From: Microbacterium sp. ProA8
Lineage (GTDB): Bacteria > Actinomycetota > Actinomycetes > Actinomycetales > Microbacteriaceae
Assembly (NCBI RefSeq): GCF_039905635.1
Contig: NZ_CP157000.1
Coordinates: 3,534,001 to 3,598,000, forward strand
Direction: 5' to 3'
DNA length: 64,000 bases
Position 1 is the stretch's first letter. Every line of letters begins with the position of its first letter. The notes below the pieces were generated by a model. That model was not told the DNA's origin, searched no databases, and saw only the letters and a list, made by a program, of their open reading frames with translations. The position numbers were made by a program, and so were the translations under genes. This document shows, piece after piece, positions 8,584-16,766 of the stretch.

Positions 8584-9318
8584 CTACATGCCTCCGGCGA
8601 TGCGCACGGTCGCCCCGGTCGCATAGCTGGCTTCCTTCGAGAGAAGCCATATGATCGCGGCGGCGATCTCATCGGGCTGGCCGGCTCGCCCCAGCGGGAG
8701 CCCAGTTGCGACCTTCGCGGGGCGTTGCGGGTCCTGATGAAAGTCCGTCCACACTGTTCCGGGCTCGACGCAATTGACACGGATGCCTGCGGGACCGAGT
8801 TCTTTTGACAGCCCGACAGTCAGCGCGGCAACGCCTGCTTTCGCGGCAGCGTAGTGGACGTAACTGCCGGGGCTGCCGATCGTCGCCGCAGCGGAACCGA
8901 CCAGGACAAGGGCACCCTCGGTTCGTTGAAGATGCGGGATCGCTGCCCGACAGGTCAACACCGCGCCGAGAAGGTTCACCTCCAGATCGCGGCTGATGGC
9001 CTCGGGATCGAGTTCGACAAGGCGACCCACGGCCCGCACCGCGCCGGCGTTGGCCACCACGCCATCTACCGGCCCCAACTGCGACGCTGCGCCGTCGAGG
9101 AAATCGGCGAGGGAGTCGGCTTGCGTCACATCGACCTGGATGGGCACCGCGCGCCCGCCTTTCCGCTCAGCGTCAGCGGCGACGGCGAGAGCAGCATCCC
9201 GGTCTGTGTGGTAGCCGACTGCGACGGCGCCGCCGGCGGCAGCGAGTCGAAGAACGGTCGCGGCGCCGATGCCTCGGGATCCCCCGGTGACGGCGGTCAC
9301 CGAATCATACGAACTCAC
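8584..9318 (-). CDS. SDR-family oxidoreductase
   Basis: The 244-residue enzyme is a classical short-chain dehydrogenase: TGGSRGIG cofactor motif (11-18), NAG at about 90, catalytic Ser in LVGSAAA, YVHYAAAKAG (YxxxK), and a C-terminal VRIAGGM. The Arg after the glycine motif and the HTDRD segment suggest NADP(H). The closest pattern is 3-oxoacyl-ACP reductase or glucose 1-dehydrogenase type, but the substrate is unknown. GTG 9318 is chosen because GAGGGAG lies eight bases upstream; an ATG at 9378 would add 20 residues unlike the family. Confidence 0.9.
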   Translation of the reverse strand: MSSYDSVTAVTGGSRGIGAATVLRLAAAGGAVAVGYHTDRDAALAVAADAERKGGRAVPIQVDVTQADSLADFLDGAASQLGPVDGVVANAGAVRAVGRLVELDPEAISRDLEVNLLGAVLTCRAAIPHLQRTEGALVLVGSAAATIGSPGSYVHYAAAKAGVAALTVGLSKELGPAGIRVNCVEPGTVWTDFHQDPQRPAKVATGLPLGRAGQPDEIAAAIIWLLSKEASYATGATVRIAGGM

Positions 9319-9555
9319 CTGTGCATCTCCCTCGTGCAGCGACCTTCCGCCGACTCCTCCAGAACCAGCCCTTCGCATTCTGCATCACGCGACGACACGA
9401 ATGCCGCCCCGGCCGGGCAGGGCGACGACCTGGCTCTATGGCTCGGGGTTTCTGCGGCGGTGGTCGCGACGACCAAGCCAGTACGACTGGCTCCCGGATG
9501 ACTCCATGGCCACTAGGTCGGGCGGGGACTGATGGCCCGCTCGGGAGGCAAGCGA

Positions 9556-9561
9556 TAGTGT
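9556..9561 (+). promoter_or_regulatory. -10 box TAGTGT, leaderless type
   Basis: TAGTGT ends exactly six bases before ATG 9568 of the methyltransferase gene, and no RBS is present. Confidence 0.5.
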
Positions 9562-9567
9562 GCCGCC

Positions 9568-10347
9568 ATGGGCGAACTCCCGGAACACGTCGCGGTCAAC
9601 CGTGAGTACTGGGACAGCATGGCTCATGAGTGGGTCGCGGCGGGTGAGCGATCGTGGAAACAGGCAGAACCCACGTGGGGCGAATGGGGCATCCCCGAGA
9701 ACCAGCTCCGGCTGCTCCCCGACGACATGACCGGGTTGCGGGCGATCGAACTGGGCTGTGGCACTGCCTACGTGTCGGCCTGGATGGCGCGGAGGGGCGC
9801 GTCGGTCACAGGGATCGACAATTCGGCCGAGCAGCTTCGCACTGCCCGGCGACTCTCCGAGCAGCACTCGATCGTTCTCGAACTCATCCACGGCAACGCG
9901 GAGGAGGTCGCCAAACCCGACGACTCCTACGACTTCGCGATCAGCGAATACGGCGCGGCCATCTGGGCCGACCCGTACAGGTGGATACCGGAAGCGCACC
10001 GGCTGCTGCGGCCCGGAGGGACGCTGGTCTTCCTCGGCAATCACGTGTTCGTGGGCCTCTGCTCGCCCGTCGACGGGTCGTACCCGATCACCCGCCGGCT
10101 CGAGCGGCCCTACTTCGGCAGCCATCGTCTGGACTGGCGAGAAGCAGCAGATGACCCCGGCGGCATCGAATTCACCCTGACCTTCTCGGAATGGATCAAG
10201 CTGTTCCGTGCCACCGGGTTCGAGATCCTCGATCTGACCGAGATCCAGGCTCCTGCCGATGCCACGGGGTTGCGATCAGGCGTCACAGCAGAGTGGGCAC
10301 GGGAGTTTCCCCAGGAGCATGTCTGGACACTTCGCAAAGAACTCTGA
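9568..10347 (+). CDS. class I SAM-dependent methyltransferase
   Basis: The 259-residue protein has the Rossmann SAM-binding motif IELGCGTAYVS at about 55-65, the acidic end of strand 2 (VTGIDNS), a DFAISEYGA motif (motif II region) and LLRPGGTLVFLGN (motif III). The N-terminal NREYWDSMAHEWVAAGERSW and the C-terminal half are typical of small-molecule methyltransferases (Methyltransf_11/25). The substrate is unknown. It is monocistronic, with a leaderless start preceded by TAGTGT. Confidence 0.9.
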   Translation: MGELPEHVAVNREYWDSMAHEWVAAGERSWKQAEPTWGEWGIPENQLRLLPDDMTGLRAIELGCGTAYVSAWMARRGASVTGIDNSAEQLRTARRLSEQHSIVLELIHGNAEEVAKPDDSYDFAISEYGAAIWADPYRWIPEAHRLLRPGGTLVFLGNHVFVGLCSPVDGSYPITRRLERPYFGSHRLDWREAADDPGGIEFTLTFSEWIKLFRATGFEILDLTEIQAPADATGLRSGVTAEWAREFPQEHVWTLRKEL

Positions 10348-10428
10348 CCCAGAATTCCTCGCTCACCGTCCCCTTGCGTGCGACGACCGCGAGCGTTCTG
10401 GGCGCTCCGTGACCGGTCGTTCATCACG

Positions 10429-11025
10429 TCAGGACGCGCTGATGATCAGGTACCGCTCATCTGCGATGGGTCCACCCCAGTAGGACGGGTCATCCAGTAT
10501 GCGGAGCGCCACATCTTTGCGCTGATCGGTGACGAGTCGGAAGCACTCGTCAGCAGTCAGGCCGACTCCCGTGTGCCAACGACCTTCGATGAGGATCAGC
10601 ACGCCGTTCGGGGTGAGGAGCGCGATCCACTTCTTCAGCGCTGCAGCAGGATCGTCCATCGCCCACAGGACATGGCGGCACAGGACGACGTCGAATCTCC
10701 CCTCCGGCAACGGGGGCTCGGCGGCATCGGCCACGACGAACTCCGGCCGTGGGATCGTCTGCTCCGCCTTTGCTCGCGCTCGGCGAATCATCTCGGGCGA
10801 GAAGTCCACACCGCTCACGAGGTGCCCGCCTTCCGCGGCCAGAAGGAGCGACAGGGCGCCCGTGCCACACCCGAGGTCGGCGACCCGCAGCCCGCGACCG
10901 TTGATCAGGGGGATCAGCAGATCTGCCCAGGCTCCGCGCACCTCGGGATCCCGGAGCCCGTGATCGGCCGCATCATCGAAGGCCACCGCCTCGGCATCCC
11001 ATAGGGCTCTCGCGTCGTCCGTCAT
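10429..11025 (-). CDS. class I SAM-dependent methyltransferase
   Basis: From ATG 11025 this gives 198 residues with VADLGCGTGALS at about 47-58, VSGVDFSPEMI, FDVVLCRHVLWAMDD and LLTPNGVLILIEGRW. These are the four main SAM-fold motifs. It starts with MTDDARALWDAEAVAFDDAADHGL, a common opening of Methyltransf_11 proteins. It converges on the methyltransferase at 9568 and is only distantly similar to it. The substrate is unknown. Longer upstream starts exist, but they add unrelated low-complexity sequence. Confidence 0.9.
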   Translation of the reverse strand: MTDDARALWDAEAVAFDDAADHGLRDPEVRGAWADLLIPLINGRGLRVADLGCGTGALSLLLAAEGGHLVSGVDFSPEMIRRARAKAEQTIPRPEFVVADAAEPPLPEGRFDVVLCRHVLWAMDDPAAALKKWIALLTPNGVLILIEGRWHTGVGLTADECFRLVTDQRKDVALRILDDPSYWGGPIADERYLIISAS

Positions 11026-11147
11026 CCCCCAATGGTTCCACTCAGCACCGACCAGACACAGGATGAGGCAACCTGCATCCGGCCGACCGTCGCGAACGCC
11101 GCGAGCGGTCCGACCTCCGCGTGGGCTGCACGCCAAGGACGGAACTG

Positions 11148-11169
11148 GTGCACACATGCGTGCACACAT
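11148..11169. repeat. tandem GTGCACACAT repeat beside tRNA-Arg
   Basis: GTGCACACAT occurs at 11148-11157 and 11160-11169, a 12-bp period. It lies about 140 bases beyond the 3' end of tRNA-Arg in a stretch without genes. Such short repeats can be left from an integrase gene end or attachment region, but no integrase is present. Confidence 0.4.
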
Positions 11170-11257
11170 CGAACGGCGATCCGTCTAGATCTGGTGCGGC
11201 GACGTCAGATGGTCAGGCCGGGCAATCGAAAACGGATCTCGCCTCGCCAGAAACACG

Positions 11258-11283
11258 AAAACCCGCGGAGATCCGCGGGTTTT
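11258..11283. terminator. intrinsic terminator of tRNA-Arg
   Basis: AAAACCCGCGGA, a 2-base loop and TCCGCGGGTTTT form a perfect 12-bp inverted repeat. It is 25 bases past the tRNA 3' end on the minus strand and ends in T on both strands, so it can stop transcription in either direction. Confidence 0.85.
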
Positions 11284-11308
11284 CAATGCTTACTGTCTCA
11301 ACACAGTG

Positions 11309-11381
11309 TGCGCCCGAAGAGACTCGAACTCCCAACCTTCTGATCCGTAGTCAGATGCTCTATCCATTGAGCTACGGGCGC
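11309..11381 (-). tRNA. tRNA-Arg (anticodon ACG)
   Basis: This 73-base gene folds as a cloverleaf: acceptor arms GCGCCCG and CGGGCGC with discriminator A, D arm from GCTCAATGGATAGAGC, anticodon stem TCTGA/TCAGA around the loop CTACGGA giving anticodon ACG, and T arm with GTTCGAGTC. CCA is not encoded. A strong hairpin terminator follows. Confidence 0.95.
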
Positions 11382-11497
11382 ATGTTGTTCGCAGCAGCGC
11401 ACAACGTCGTCAAGAATACCCCACGCTCCCCCGGGGCGCGAATCGGCGGCAGGATGCCGGGTTCCCGGGCGTGTTCGCCGGGCGCGAGCCTGATCGC

Positions 11498-11893
11498 TCA
11501 GGCGTCCCGCGCATCGAGCGCACGCAGCTGACGCTGCAGGGCGACGATCCGGTACGACGTGTCGAGGAGTTCGCCGAGGAGCTCCCAGTCACCGGCATCT
11601 GGTTCGATGCGGAGGGCGAGCCAGCCGTAGGCGCCCTCGTAGGGCGGCACGAAGACGTCGTCGCGTTCCAGGAGCACAGGCCGCTCGAGGTCGTCGGGCA
11701 CGAACAGCACCGCCGGTTCGGCGGCGGAACCGACGATCGCGAACTGGCGCTTGCCGGCGCGAAACGTGCAGCGTCCGTGCGAGATCGCCTCCACGGCTTC
11801 GGGATAGGGCATGCACAGCCCTCGGACGCGGGCGACGAGCGGGTGTTCGGGCGGGAACCACATCGGATGGGTCGGAGCCGCGTCGCCGTTCAC
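11498..11893 (-). CDS. MmcQ/YjbR-family protein
   Basis: The 131-residue protein has the YjbR double-wing fold features: PLVARVRGLCMPYPEAVEAI, the conserved GRCTFRAGKRQFAIV strand pair, RPVLLERDDVFVPPYEGAYG, and the family ending DWELLGELLDTSYRIVA. The family is described as DNA-binding but its role is not settled. GTG 11893 is chosen because TACGCT lies exactly six bases upstream, although no RBS is present; an ATG at 11863 would drop ten residues and has no support. Confidence 0.85.
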   Translation of the reverse strand: MNGDAAPTHPMWFPPEHPLVARVRGLCMPYPEAVEAISHGRCTFRAGKRQFAIVGSAAEPAVLFVPDDLERPVLLERDDVFVPPYEGAYGWLALRIEPDAGDWELLGELLDTSYRIVALQRQLRALDARDA

Positions 11894-11924
11894 AGGCCGA
11901 GCGTAGCGTCGGGGAGATCGAGTG

Positions 11925-12554
11925 TCAGGAGTCGAGCTCTGTGACGTCGATGCCGGAGATGCGCGGTGACGCCGCTGCCGGCTCGGCGGCGGGGTCGGCA
12001 TCCGTTTCCGCCTCCTCGCGGTGACGCTTGTGTGCGGCCAGGCGCGGGATGTCGACGAGGCGGATCGACTGCATGCGTGCCGCGCGCATCCGCTCGTAGT
12101 CGGGGTCGAGATCCGGGCGCATGCCCTCGACCCGCAGGCGGCGCTGCAGGTTGGCCTCGACGTCGCCCCACGCGGCGTCGCGTGACTGCTCGATGAGGGA
12201 CCGCACCACATGCGGATCGTCGGCCATCCGCCGGAGCGCATGCGCGACCCCGGAGTACTGCCGGCCGCGCCTGCGGAGGTTGCGCGTATCGCGATCGCGA
12301 TAGTCGTGCGTGCCGTCGGAATCGGTGAACTTGCCCCACGCCTTCTTGCGCTGGCGCCTGACCAGCTCGGCGGCCTCATCCTGCTCGTCGGCGAGGGCGA
12401 TGAGCGTCTCACGGGCGAACGGCGTGAAGGCGACGACATCGAACTGCTCGTCGTGCGCGATCGTCTCGACGAGGATGCGGTTGCGTATCGCCAGGCGCGC
12501 TGCGGCGGACGCGATGGACACCCCTTCGGCGATCGCCTCTGCGGTCTTGCCCAT
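11925..12554 (-). CDS. conserved hypothetical protein, 209 aa
   Basis: This is a highly helical, charged protein (MGKTAEAIAEGVSIASAAAR...) with Arg-rich middle segments (RDRDTRNLRRRGRQYSG) and an acidic Pro/Ala tail. Similar proteins are, from memory, common in Microbacteriaceae and sometimes labelled asparagine synthase without any enzyme motif; I see no glutaminase or ATP-PPase motif here and would not use that label. The RBS AGGGAGG before ATG 12554 is strong. Its function is unknown. Confidence 0.75.
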   Translation of the reverse strand: MGKTAEAIAEGVSIASAAARLAIRNRILVETIAHDEQFDVVAFTPFARETLIALADEQDEAAELVRRQRKKAWGKFTDSDGTHDYRDRDTRNLRRRGRQYSGVAHALRRMADDPHVVRSLIEQSRDAAWGDVEANLQRRLRVEGMRPDLDPDYERMRAARMQSIRLVDIPRLAAHKRHREEAETDADPAAEPAAASPRISGIDVTELDS

Positions 12555-12657
12555 CGCACCTCCCTTGGAAAGGCTAGCGTCCGAAGCGGCCTCCCGAGTC
12601 AGCGAGAATCGTAGACACGGCCCGTCGACGGCGACGGCCGGAAGCGAGAGGCAGGCC

Positions 12658-13524
12658 GTGGCCCGAACAACTCACCGAGCGCCGACGCGACGACTGGATG
12701 TGCGGGGACGCACCACCGTCATCACCGGCGCGGCCGCCGGCATGGGCGCGGAGGTCGCCCGCCAGCTCGCCGCGCGCGGGGCGCACGTCGCGCTGCTCGA
12801 CCGCGACCCCGATGGGCTCGCCGCGGTCGCCGCGAGCCTGGACGGCACCGGGCACACCTCGCACGTCGTCGACCTCACCGACGACGAGGCTGTGGCAGCC
12901 GCCGCCGCCGAGGTGGAGGCATCCCATCCCCATGTCCAGTCGCTGGTGACGTGCGCCGGATCGTCGATGCTGGGTGGCATCGACCAGCTGACCATGGCCG
13001 AGATGCGCTGGCTCATGGACGTCAACCTCTGGGGCACGGTCAACGTCACGAAGGCGCTGCTGCCGGCGCTGCGTCGCGAGCCTGCCGCCCACATCACGCA
13101 CCTCGTCTCGATCTACGGTCTCGCCGCGCCGGCGGGGCGCATCCCGTACGCGATGAGCAAGTTCGCCGTGCGCGGGTTCACCGAGGCGCTGCGGCACGAG
13201 CTGGAGCGCTCGACCGTCACCGTCGGGGCGGTCTATCCGGCGGGGGTGAAGACCGGCATCATCCTGCGCGGTCGGTACGCGGCCGCGATCGATCCCGCGG
13301 TCGCCGATCGCGCCGCCGCGGCGCAGGCTGCGATGTACCACACCGAGCCCGCGGATGCCGCGGCGCGCATCGTCGAGGCGACCATCGGGCGTCGTCCGCG
13401 CACGATGGTCGGGCGCGAGGCGCGACTGGTCGACGTGCTCACGCGCGTGACGCCGACCCACTACTGGGCGCCGATGCGTCGCCCCCTGCGCGACGCCATC
13501 GACACCACGACGCCGATCCGCTGA
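12658..13524 (+). CDS. SDR-family oxidoreductase, 288 aa
   Basis: This is a classical short-chain dehydrogenase with VITGAAAGMG near residue 22, VALLDRD (Asp after strand 2, favouring NAD(H)), TCAGSS, Ser in HLVSIYGLA, and YAMSK as YxxxK. The long C-terminal part (RIVEATIGRRPRTMVG, MRRPLRDAID) resembles the actinobacterial SDR group with extended tails that act on lipids or steroids; the substrate is unknown. GTG 12658 has GAGAGG at RBS distance. It is divergent from the hypothetical gene at 11925. Confidence 0.85.
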   Translation: MARTTHRAPTRRLDVRGRTTVITGAAAGMGAEVARQLAARGAHVALLDRDPDGLAAVAASLDGTGHTSHVVDLTDDEAVAAAAAEVEASHPHVQSLVTCAGSSMLGGIDQLTMAEMRWLMDVNLWGTVNVTKALLPALRREPAAHITHLVSIYGLAAPAGRIPYAMSKFAVRGFTEALRHELERSTVTVGAVYPAGVKTGIILRGRYAAAIDPAVADRAAAAQAAMYHTEPADAAARIVEATIGRRPRTMVGREARLVDVLTRVTPTHYWAPMRRPLRDAIDTTTPIR

Positions 13525-13647
13525 CGCAGCCGGGGCACTCGGCATCCACCGCTCCACGTATCAAGCGGTTCGCCGTTATGCAACCCCCAACTCCGTGCCG
13601 ATGCCCCGGCGTAGCGTCGATGTCACCCGCTCATGAGAGGAGCGATC

Positions 13648-13848
13648 GTGGGATTCATGGACGACGCGAAGCAGACGGCCGAGGCCGTCGGCGAGAAGAT
13701 CAAGGACGCGTGGGAAGACACCACGGATCGAGCCGGCGACAAGGTCGATGAGATGAAGGCCGACGCCGAGGTCAAGAAGGCCGAAGCGGAGCGCGACTCG
13801 GTGAAGACGCGCAACGACATCAAGGAAGACCTGCGGGACAGCACCTGA
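13648..13848 (+). CDS. CsbD-like small stress protein, 66 aa
   Basis: This is a very hydrophilic helical protein (DDAKQTAEAVGEKIKDAWED, DKVDEMKADAEVKKAEAERD), like CsbD and related general-stress proteins. The start is taken as GTG 13648 because GAGAGGAG ends five bases before it; the ATG at 13633 lies inside that RBS region. It is monocistronic and followed by a strong terminator. A role in the general stress response is inferred from family resemblance only. Confidence 0.75.
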   Translation: MGFMDDAKQTAEAVGEKIKDAWEDTTDRAGDKVDEMKADAEVKKAEAERDSVKTRNDIKEDLRDST

Positions 13849-13861
13849 CCCGCTCACGGTG

Positions 13862-13895
13862 AAGGCGGAGCCGACCGGGGGGCCGGCTCCGCCTT
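13862..13895. terminator. bidirectional hairpin terminator
   Basis: AAGGCGGAGCCG (13862-13873) pairs perfectly with CGGCTCCGCCTT (13884-13895). It sits between the convergent CsbD-like gene and the aldose epimerase gene and can serve both. Confidence 0.85.
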
Positions 13896-13975
13896 TGTCG
13901 TGAGTGCTGGGGGAATCACCCCAGACGCGCGACGGCCGGGCACAGCGACGAGGCTGCCCGGCCGATCGCGGTGGA

Positions 13976-14920
13976 TCAGCCGATCGCCCCGATCCGCCAG
14001 GCGGCGGTGACGGATGCCGCGGGCTCGATCACGATGAGCCCCGCGTCATAGTCGTACGACCCGGCGTTGAAGGCATCGGGCGCGCAGGTCATCGGCTCGA
14101 CGGCGAGGCCCAGCCGGCTCTGCGCGGCGTCGGGCTTGTCGGCGGTGTGGACCTGCACCCACGGGCATGCGGCATCCCATGACATCTCGACACCGGTGCC
14201 GGACGGCGCGGTCACGCGCACGGTGGCGTTGGCGTCCGCATCGCGCACCAGGCCCGAGTAGGCGTGGTCGATCTCGACGGCTCCGATCTGACGCGACGAA
14301 CGGAAGTCGAAGCGCTCCGGATCCTCGGCGTCGACCGCCACGAGGTCGGTCGGAATGAGGCGGTCGGGCGTGACCGAGAGCACCTGCGTGGCGGGGAGCT
14401 CGAGCGTCCAGCCGTCGACGCGGCCGTCACCGGCGACGAGGTACGGGTGGGGTCCGGTGCCCCACGGCGCCGGCTCGTCGCCCTCGTTGTGCGCGGTGAC
14501 GGACTGCGTGAGCCCCGCGGGGCCCAGTGAGAACGTCGTCGTGACGACGAGGCGCCACGGATAGAACGTCTGCGGCTGGATGACGGCGGCCAGGGTCACA
14601 TGGTCAGGCCCCTTGTCCACCGCCTCGAAGTCGAGCCACGTCGCCAGACCGTGCAGCGCGTGCGAGCGCGCAGGCTCGGTGAGGGGCAGCTGGAAGTCTC
14701 GGCCGCCGAACGAGTACTTGCCGTCGACCACGCGGTTCGGCCACGGGGCGAGAGTCGCGCCGCGGTGCGCGGGGCGCACCTCATCGGCCTCGAACGGCAC
14801 GACGAGGTCGCGGCCGCGATACGTGAGGGAACGGAGCGTCGCGCCGACGCTGGCGACGACGGCTTCGTAGTCGCCGGCGCGGAGCGCGTGCTGGGTTCCG
14901 GATTTGGGGGGACGTGCCAT
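13976..14920 (-). CDS. aldose 1-epimerase family protein
   Basis: The 314-residue protein has the galactose-mutarotase beta-sandwich. Visible motifs are GATLRSLTYRGRDLVV, GATLAPWPNRVVDGKYSFGG (Asn-Arg of the family), SHALHG (first His), GTGPHPYL (second His, catalytic acid), DHAYSG and LAVEPMTCAPDAFN (Glu, catalytic base). It interconverts alpha and beta anomers of free sugars, supplying the right anomer to the isomerase or kinase. The start MARPPKSG at 14920 has AAGAGGA upstream. It follows araA in the same direction after a 220-base gap with repeats. Confidence 0.9.
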   Translation of the reverse strand: MARPPKSGTQHALRAGDYEAVVASVGATLRSLTYRGRDLVVPFEADEVRPAHRGATLAPWPNRVVDGKYSFGGRDFQLPLTEPARSHALHGLATWLDFEAVDKGPDHVTLAAVIQPQTFYPWRLVVTTTFSLGPAGLTQSVTAHNEGDEPAPWGTGPHPYLVAGDGRVDGWTLELPATQVLSVTPDRLIPTDLVAVDAEDPERFDFRSSRQIGAVEIDHAYSGLVRDADANATVRVTAPSGTGVEMSWDAACPWVQVHTADKPDAAQSRLGLAVEPMTCAPDAFNAGSYDYDAGLIVIEPAASVTAAWRIGAIG

Positions 14921-15049
14921 GGTTCGGATCCTCTTCAGGTGCAGGGAAGTTCGCCGCAGATCACAGTACCGGGAACGCTCCCAGCCATGATCCTCGCCGG
15001 CTTGGGGAGGAGCCCCGTCGCTCGCGGCGCGTGGAACGGCGCGACGCGG

Positions 15050-15116
15050 TTCGGGGCGCACCCCGCTCGTTCGGGGCGCACCGCGTGCGCCCCGAACGGA
15101 CGCCATGCGCCCCGAA
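15050..15116. repeat. two direct and two inverted copies of TTCGGGGCGCA
   Basis: TTCGGGGCGCA occurs at 15050-15060 and 15070-15080; its reverse complement TGCGCCCCGAA occurs at 15086-15096 and 15106-15116, all spaced about 20 bases apart. The copies can fold as nested hairpins. The element lies in the araA to aldose-epimerase gap and looks like a REP-type palindromic repeat, or a terminator built from one. Confidence 0.7.
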
Positions 15117-15140
15117 CCCCGGACGACAGGGCCCCAGGGC

Positions 15141-16652
15141 TCACAGACCCTGCGCGAGACGGTAGTACGCCTGGTTCCAGCGCAGCTCCCGCTGGAAGCC
15201 ACGCACCGTGGTGTCGTCGTCGATGACCACGAGCTCGGTGCCGGCGATGTCGGCGAAGTCGCGGAACACCTCGATGCCCACGGCCGTGGTCATGACGGTG
15301 TGGTGCGCAGCACCCGCCGCGAGCCAGCAGCCTGCGCTGGTCGCGAAGTCGGGAGCGGGCTTCCAGACGGCGCGGCCCACCGGAAGCTTCGGCAGGTCGG
15401 GGGCGTCGACGTTCTCCACGACGTTCGCGACGAGGCGGAACCGGTCGCGCATGTCGCTCATCGCCACGACCAGCGCGGGGCCGGGGTCGGCGGTGAAGAC
15501 GAGACGCACCGGGTCGTCCTTGCCGCCGATGCCCAGCGGGTGCACCTCCAGGCGCGGCTTCGCGGTGGTCAGCGACGGCGAGACCTCGAGCATGTGCGCG
15601 CCGAGGATCTTCTCGTCGCCGGCGACGAGGTCGTACGTGTAGTCCTCCATGAGGCTCGCGCCGCCGGGCAGGCCCGCGCCCATCACGTTCGCGACGCGCA
15701 CCAGGATGGCCGTCTTCCAGTCGCCCTCGGCCCCGAAGCCGTAGCCCTCGGCCATGAGTCGCTGCACCGCGAGGCCGGGCAGCTGCTTCAGCGCGCCGAG
15801 GTCCTCGAACGAGGTCGTGAAGGCGCCGAAGCCGCCCTCCTCGAGGAACGAGCGCAGCCCGACCTCGATCGCCGCCCCGTCGCGCAGCGACTGGTGGCGG
15901 TCGCCGTCCGGTCGCAGCTCGGGCGCGACGCCGTACGACTCGAGGTACTCGGCGACCAGGGCGTCGACCTCGGCGTCGGTGGCGGCATCCACCCTCTCCA
16001 CCAGCTCGTTGACGCCCCACGTGTTCACCTGCACGCCGAACCGCAGCTCGGCTTCGGTCTTGTCGCCCTCGGTGACCGCGACGTAGCGCATGTTGTCGCC
16101 GAAGCGGGCGAGCTTGAGTGAACGGGATGCCGCCCAGCCGGCGGCCGCGCGCTGCCAGTCCTCGACCTGCTGCCGCACCGCGGGGTTCGACACGTGCCCG
16201 ACGACCGTCTTGCGGGCGACGCCGAGGCGCGTCTGGATGTACCCGAACTCGCGGTCGCCGTGCGCGGCCTGGTTGAGGTTCATGAAGTCGAAGTCGATGT
16301 CGGCCCACGGCAGCTCGACGTTCGCCTGCGTGTGCAGGTGCAGGAGCGGCTTCTGCAGCGCGTCGAGTCCGGCGATCCACATCTTCGCAGGGCTGAAAGT
16401 GTGCATCCACGCCATGACGCCGATGACGTCGTCGCGCGCGTTGACGTCGAGGGCGAGGCGGCGGATGGAGTCGGAGTCCTTGAGGACGGGCTTCCACACG
16501 ACCTTGACCGGGAGGCCGGCGAGGCCCTCAGCGACGGCCTGCGACTGCTCGGCGACCTGGCGCAGGGTCTCTTCGCCGTACAGGTTCTGGCTGCCGGTCA
16601 CGAACCAGATCTCGTAGCCGTCGAGCGAGGTGGAGAGGGGTGTGCGGGTCAT
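15141..16652 (-). CDS. araA: L-arabinose isomerase
   Basis: The 503-residue protein has the family's normal length (about 500). It opens [20 protein letters not shown], as in AraA. Other conserved segments are [42 protein letters not shown] (metal-binding Glu), [13 protein letters not shown] (second Glu), HMLEVSPSL, and C-terminal His residues in GAAHHTVM. It converts L-arabinose to L-ribulose with Mn2+ in the cytoplasm. The start ATG 16652 has GAAGGAA upstream. It is the last gene of araD-araB-araA, 114 bases after the kinase. Confidence 0.97.
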   Translation of the reverse strand: MTRTPLSTSLDGYEIWFVTGSQNLYGEETLRQVAEQSQAVAEGLAGLPVKVVWKPVLKDSDSIRRLALDVNARDDVIGVMAWMHTFSPAKMWIAGLDALQKPLLHLHTQANVELPWADIDFDFMNLNQAAHGDREFGYIQTRLGVARKTVVGHVSNPAVRQQVEDWQRAAAGWAASRSLKLARFGDNMRYVAVTEGDKTEAELRFGVQVNTWGVNELVERVDAATDAEVDALVAEYLESYGVAPELRPDGDRHQSLRDGAAIEVGLRSFLEEGGFGAFTTSFEDLGALKQLPGLAVQRLMAEGYGFGAEGDWKTAILVRVANVMGAGLPGGASLMEDYTYDLVAGDEKILGAHMLEVSPSLTTAKPRLEVHPLGIGGKDDPVRLVFTADPGPALVVAMSDMRDRFRLVANVVENVDAPDLPKLPVGRAVWKPAPDFATSAGCWLAAGAAHHTVMTTAVGIEVFRDFADIAGTELVVIDDDTTVRGFQRELRWNQAYYRLAQGL

Positions 16653-16687
16653 CGTGGTTCCTTCGGTTCGTTCAGGTCCGAGGCATC

Positions 16688-16741
16688 CGTGTCCCACTTT
16701 CGGTCGATAGAGCGGCCTCTAGCGGCGAGAAGTGGGACACG
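16688..16741. repeat. hairpin repeat CGTGTCCCACTT / AAGTGGGACACG
   Basis: CGTGTCCCACTT (16688-16699) and AAGTGGGACACG (16730-16741) are perfect 12-bp inverted arms around a 30-base loop. A third near copy (AAAGCGGGACACGG) follows at about 16750. It lies between the kinase gene and araA and may adjust readthrough or mRNA stability, or be a mobile palindromic repeat. Confidence 0.65.
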
Positions 16742-16766
16742 AAGGCGGGAAAGCGGGACACGGGGG

